DNA of 8,215 nucleotides from Anaerolineaceae bacterium. Lineage in GTDB: Bacteria > Chloroflexota > Anaerolineae > JAAYZQ01. How positions within the stretch are numbered: the stretch's first letter is position 1; each line of letters begins with the position of its first letter. Shown in pieces: positions 5,089 to 8,215 of this stretch. The stretch is taken from the NCBI GenBank assembly GCA_012514775.1, contig JAAYZQ010000046.1, positions 1 to 8,215 of the forward strand, written 5' to 3'. The position numbers and the translations under genes were made by a program. The notes beneath the pieces were generated by a model, which was not told the origin of the DNA, did no database searches, and saw nothing but the letters and a program-made list of their open reading frames with translations.

Positions 5089-7011
5089 ATGTGGAGGATC
5101 GCAAACCACCGTGTCGTCTCGGGTCGTACAACGGGCTGTGCCAGACCGGATACCGACGTTCCCGAGCCCACGCCCTCATCATTGGAGGTCCTGATGGAAG
5201 CACGCAACCGAAGCCACAAGGACTGGTATGGCATGATCCAGCGGGGCGAGATCAAGCTGCCCCGCTTCCAGCGGCACGAGGCGTGGGATAGGCAGCGGAT
5301 ATGCAGCCTCATGGACATGGTCATCAGAGATCTGCCTTTGGGGATCACCCTGACGCTCACCGTCGCCGACAAGGAGCCGTTCATCTCCCGATTCCTGGAG
5401 ACGGCGGAGCCGGAGGGCACCCCGAGGGTTCTCGAACTCCTCCTGGATGGACAGCAGCGACTCACTGCGTTGTGGCGGGTGTTTCACAACAACTATGAGC
5501 GGGAGACCTACTTCGTCTACCTGAAGGAGTTCGACCGGTACATAGAAGACAAGGAGCTGAGAGACCTGTCCACCTACTGCCGCACACGCTATACCCGGCA
5601 GAATGGCGGGAGGTATCCCCTTTGGTGTGACGACCCGGTGGAATCGCTAAAGCGTGGTTTGATTCCCACGCAGCTTCTTCGGCCTGAGGATCTAGGGAGC
5701 GAGATAGATGATTGGATCGAGGCGGCCACAGCGCCGATGGAGCCTAAAGAGGGCATTGCCGAAATAAAGGCATTCGGCAAGCTGCAGAGAAGGATCAGTG
5801 ATCGGATCAAAGATCTGCGCTCCATCGTCGCCAACTACAACCTACCGTATCTTTCATTGACCTCTGACACCGAGAAGAGCGTTGCCCTCGATGTGTTCAT
5901 CAAGATGAACACCAACGCCAAGCCGCTCACCCAGTACGACGTCATCGTCGCAGAGGTAGAGAGCGTGGCGGGGCGTTCGCTCCATGACCTGCACGAGGCA
6001 CTGGCGAGGAAGTATCCTGCTGTTCAGCGATATGGGGATCTCTCGGACCTCATCCTGACCACCTCCGCCCTCCTACAAGATGCCCTGCCCAACCAGCGTG
6101 GCGCCTGGGATATGAACAAGGAGGAGATGGTCGAGAAGTGGGAGACCATGGAGACCGGCCTGTCTCGCATGGCCGATTTCCTGCGGAGCGAGGGGATCCC
6201 TGATCGGCAGCGACTGCCAACTAACGCAGTGTTGGCGGTCATTGCGGCCCTCTACGCCGACATCCCCACATCGGGAGACAAGCGAGGGCGGGACGAGTTG
6301 CTCCTCAAAAAGTACCTCTGGCGAGCATTCTTCACGGATCGTTACGAGAATGCGGCAGCGACCAACGCCTACGCCGATTTCGTCGCTCTGAAGCGCATCA
6401 TCCGAGGGGAGCGCAAGGCGGATGGTACGGCATATGACGAGAGCGATATTCCGATCTTTGCCGCCCACTCGCTCATCGATGAGGAAGAGCTGTTGGCCGC
6501 CGATTGGCCCAGGCGAAACACGATCCATGGGCGAGCGGCCTTGGCCGTGGCATGTCGTCTGGGGGCACTCGACTTTGCCACGGGCGAGAGGCTTGACGTC
6601 GATAACGTCAGGCAGCGTCAGTACCACCATCTGTACCCGGACGCTCTGCTCAAGGAGGAGGGCATCAACAGCTTCCAGGCTCTAAACTGCGCCCTGATCT
6701 CCGACACCACGAACATGACCATCGGACGCAAAGACCCGGTTGAGTACCTAAGGGACCGCTTCGAGTGGACCTCTGAGGAGATCGTGAGAGAGCGGCTGCA
6801 CTCGCATCTGCTACCAATCCCGGAGCTTGCCAACGGCGGATACGAAGGGCTCACCGAACCTGAGAAGGGGCGCAAGCTCGGGGCGGACTTTGAGCTGTTC
6901 CTCCAGCGAAGGGCGAAACTCGTAATGAAGGCCGCCCGCCAGCTGGTGGAGGGGCGACAGATCAGCGCCATCGAGCTGTTCAGCGACGAGCCCGTCAAGG
7001 AGCGCACATGA
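5089..7011 (+). CDS. DUF262 / HNH (GmrSD-like) protein
   Basis: The 640-residue protein joins an N-terminal DUF262 domain to a C-terminal HNH-type domain, the layout of fused GmrS-GmrD and BrxU-like enzymes. Those are NTP-dependent nucleases, several of which cut modified phage DNA. LPRFQR is at 57-62, the ParB-like LLDGQQRLTAL with D120-GQQR124, and a second DUF262 block DVFIKMNTNAKPLT at 268-281. The C-terminal nuclease motif is YHHLYPDALL (H513, H514, P517), then N533 and TTNMTIGRKDPVEYL with N542, as expected for this DUF1524-like HNH core. All look intact. The start is uncertain: 5089 has no ribosome site but sits four bases after the upstream gene, and TPSSLEVLMEAR before residue 36 looks like domain sequence. 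ATG 5194 (residue 36) has GGAGG five bases upstream and would give 605 residues. The stop overlaps the hsdR start (ATGA). A role in antiphage defence is inferred; specificity is unknown. Confidence 0.93.
   Translation: MWRIANHRVVSGRTTGCARPDTDVPEPTPSSLEVLMEARNRSHKDWYGMIQRGEIKLPRFQRHEAWDRQRICSLMDMVIRDLPLGITLTLTVADKEPFISRFLETAEPEGTPRVLELLLDGQQRLTALWRVFHNNYERETYFVYLKEFDRYIEDKELRDLSTYCRTRYTRQNGGRYPLWCDDPVESLKRGLIPTQLLRPEDLGSEIDDWIEAATAPMEPKEGIAEIKAFGKLQRRISDRIKDLRSIVANYNLPYLSLTSDTEKSVALDVFIKMNTNAKPLTQYDVIVAEVESVAGRSLHDLHEALARKYPAVQRYGDLSDLILTTSALLQDALPNQRGAWDMNKEEMVEKWETMETGLSRMADFLRSEGIPDRQRLPTNAVLAVIAALYADIPTSGDKRGRDELLLKKYLWRAFFTDRYENAAATNAYADFVALKRIIRGERKADGTAYDESDIPIFAAHSLIDEEELLAADWPRRNTIHGRAALAVACRLGALDFATGERLDVDNVRQRQYHHLYPDALLKEEGINSFQALNCALISDTTNMTIGRKDPVEYLRDRFEWTSEEIVRERLHSHLLPIPELANGGYEGLTEPEKGRKLGADFELFLQRRAKLVMKAARQLVEGRQISAIELFSDEPVKERT
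5184..5188 (+). promoter_or_regulatory. strong Shine-Dalgarno before an internal ATG of the DUF262 gene
   Basis: GGAGG stands five bases before ATG 5194-5196, in frame with the DUF262 protein. It is the best ribosome site in this stretch and argues for translation from 5194, either as the true start or as a second, shorter form. Confidence 0.55.
6997..7002 (+). promoter_or_regulatory. hsdR ribosome binding site inside the DUF262 gene end
   Basis: AAGGAG lies five bases before ATG 7008 and inside the last codons of the DUF262 gene. With the ATGA overlap it supports coupled but efficient independent initiation of hsdR and fixes its start. Confidence 0.7.
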
Positions 7012-8215
7012 CTCCTACCGACTATGGCGAAGATGCCCTGGTCGAGCAACCAGCGATTGCCCTGTTCGCTGAGTTGGGCTGGGACACCTACCATGGCCTC
7101 CACGAGTTCGACAGCGGCCCCAGCCCCCTCGGGCGGGAGACTCGAGCCGAGGTCGTCCTGACGCAGCGCCTGCGGCCGGCGCTCGAGCGGCTCAACCCCG
7201 ACCTGCCCCCGGCGGCCCTGGATGTCGCCATCGAGACGCTCACCCGTGACCGTGGGGCCATGAGCCTGGCCCGTGCCAATGCCGAGGTGTACGCCATGCT
7301 CCGGGATGGCGTGCGGGTGACCTTCACCGACCCCGAGACGGGGGAGCAGCGGGTCGAGGCGGTGCGGGTCATCGCTTGGGAGGATCCCGACGCCAACGAT
7401 TACCTGCTCGTGTCACAGTTCTGGGTGACGGGCGAGTTCTATACCCGCCGGGCCGACCTGGTCGGGTTCGTCAATGGCCTGCCCCTGCTCTTCCTGGAGC
7501 TGAAGGCCAGCCATCGCCAGCTGAAGGACGCCTTTGACGACAACCTCACCGACTACAAGGACACGATCCCGCACCTCTTCTGGTACAACGCCTTCATCCT
7601 GCTCTCCAACGGCAGCGCCACCAAGATGGGCAGCATCACCGCCCTGTGGGGCCACTTCTTCGAGTGGAAAAAGATCGCCGACGAGGAGGAGCCGGGGGTC
7701 GTGTCGCTGGAGACCGCCGTGAGGGGCACCTGCCGCCCGGATCGTTTCCTCGACCTGGTCGAGAACTTTAGCGTGTTCCGTGAAGACAAGGGCGGCCTGA
7801 TCAAGCTGGTGGCCATGAATCACCAGTACCTGGGTGTCAACAACGCCATCCGGGCGCTGCATGACATCGAGTCGAGGCAGGGGCGGCTGGGCGTCTTTTG
7901 GCACACCCAGGGCAGCGGCAAGTGCGTCTCCATGCTCTTCTTCTCTCGCAAGGTACTGCGCAAGGTCCCCGGCGCCTGGACCTTTGTCGTCGTCACCGAC
8001 CGTCAGGACCTGGACGACCAGATCTACAAGACCTTTGCCCGCTGTGGCGCCGTCACGGAAAAGGATGCCCAGGCGACGAGTTCGGCCCACCTGCGCCGGC
8101 TGTTGGGCGAGGATCACCGCTACGTCTTTACGCTGATCCACAAGTTCCGCACCGAGCCGGGCACCCGCCATCCGGTGCTCTCGACACGTTCCGACATCAT
8201 CGTCATGACCGACGA
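7008..8215 (+). CDS. hsdR: Type I restriction subunit R, N-terminal 402 residues (cut by window end)
   Basis: HsdR is the ATP-driven DNA translocase and nuclease of the R2M2S complex. The frame is open from ATG 7008 to the last base and gives 402 complete residues of a protein usually 750-1100 long. The N-terminal HSDR_N nuclease domain shows ADLVGF with D150 and LFLELK with E164 and K166, an intact PD-(D/E)xK site, followed by a typical NLTDYKDTIPHLFWYNAFI segment. The SF2 motor begins with VFWHTQGSGKC (Walker A, about 296-306), then TFVVVTDRQDLDDQIYKTF. The window ends at ITVMTDE-like sequence (IIVMTDE), where DEAH would be expected. The unusual point is C306 (TGC) after the Walker A lysine, where Ser or Thr is normal. 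It is coupled by ATGA to the DUF262 gene. GC content and codon use resemble hsdM more than the genes between. Confidence 0.96.
   Translation, partial: MTPTDYGEDALVEQPAIALFAELGWDTYHGLHEFDSGPSPLGRETRAEVVLTQRLRPALERLNPDLPPAALDVAIETLTRDRGAMSLARANAEVYAMLRDGVRVTFTDPETGEQRVEAVRVIAWEDPDANDYLLVSQFWVTGEFYTRRADLVGFVNGLPLLFLELKASHRQLKDAFDDNLTDYKDTIPHLFWYNAFILLSNGSATKMGSITALWGHFFEWKKIADEEEPGVVSLETAVRGTCRPDRFLDLVENFSVFREDKGGLIKLVAMNHQYLGVNNAIRALHDIESRQGRLGVFWHTQGSGKCVSMLFFSRKVLRKVPGAWTFVVVTDRQDLDDQIYKTFARCGAVTEKDAQATSSAHLRRLLGEDHRYVFTLIHKFRTEPGTRHPVLSTRSDIIVMTD

Noticed and set aside
4704..5465. 253-codon minus-strand frame spanning the nuclease-like and DUF262 genes
   Set aside because: It overlaps conserved motifs of both plus-strand genes and shows no recognisable domain.
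7413..8171. 252-codon minus-strand frame opposite hsdR
   Set aside because: It lies entirely antisense to well-conserved HsdR nuclease and motor sequence; a GC-rich shadow.
1..8215. CRISPR array, tRNA, rRNA, insertion sequence or transposase
   Set aside because: No regularly spaced direct repeats, no tRNA- or rRNA-like sequence and no transposase frame were seen. The hsdR fossil junction shows no obvious terminal inverted repeats, so homologous exchange is a better explanation than transposition.

Overview
The window is one long plus-strand operon from a GC-rich bacterium. Host-level taxonomy cannot be read from it: there is no rRNA, tRNA or housekeeping gene, only GC-rich codon use and good Shine-Dalgarno-led starts. 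The operon is a Type I restriction-modification locus that also carries extra nuclease-like genes. It runs hsdM (249-1805), hsdS (1805-2920, split by an in-frame amber codon at 2447-2449), a gene with a PD-(D/E)xK-like C-terminal domain (2917-4116), a decayed copy of the hsdR 5' end (4113-4271), a PD-(D/E)xK nuclease-like gene (4302-5084), a DUF262/HNH protein of the GmrSD type (5089-7011), and hsdR (7008 to beyond the window edge).

Leader (1-248): I see no convincing gene. It holds a possible -10 element at 27-32 and two strong hairpins (47-73 and 119-153). These could be the terminator of an upstream unit or a structured leader for the operon. hsdM begins at an ATG with a nearby Shine-Dalgarno-like GAGGA.

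Core system: HsdM carries the N6-adenine methylase motifs, HsdS would give the target sequence, and HsdR carries the nuclease domain and the start of the translocase motor. Genes are tightly coupled by TGATG or ATGA overlaps. Three departures from a standard system stand out. The hsdS frame is interrupted by TAG just inside its second target recognition domain, while the reading frame downstream stays intact. HsdR has Cys where the Walker A motif usually has Ser or Thr. The gene after hsdS has E-C-L where a PD-(D/E)xK nuclease would have ExK.

Inserted block: just after the 2917-4116 gene, overlapping its stop codon exactly as the real hsdR overlaps the stop codon of its own upstream gene, lies a decayed stretch that matches the first ~50 codons of hsdR. 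This suggests hsdR once began at 4113, and that the block 4272-7007 (nuclease-like gene plus DUF262/HNH gene) was placed between hsdS and hsdR, with the start of hsdR duplicated. The two genes of the block are the best candidate here for an additional, possibly independent, defence module. Their joint function is inferred, not shown.
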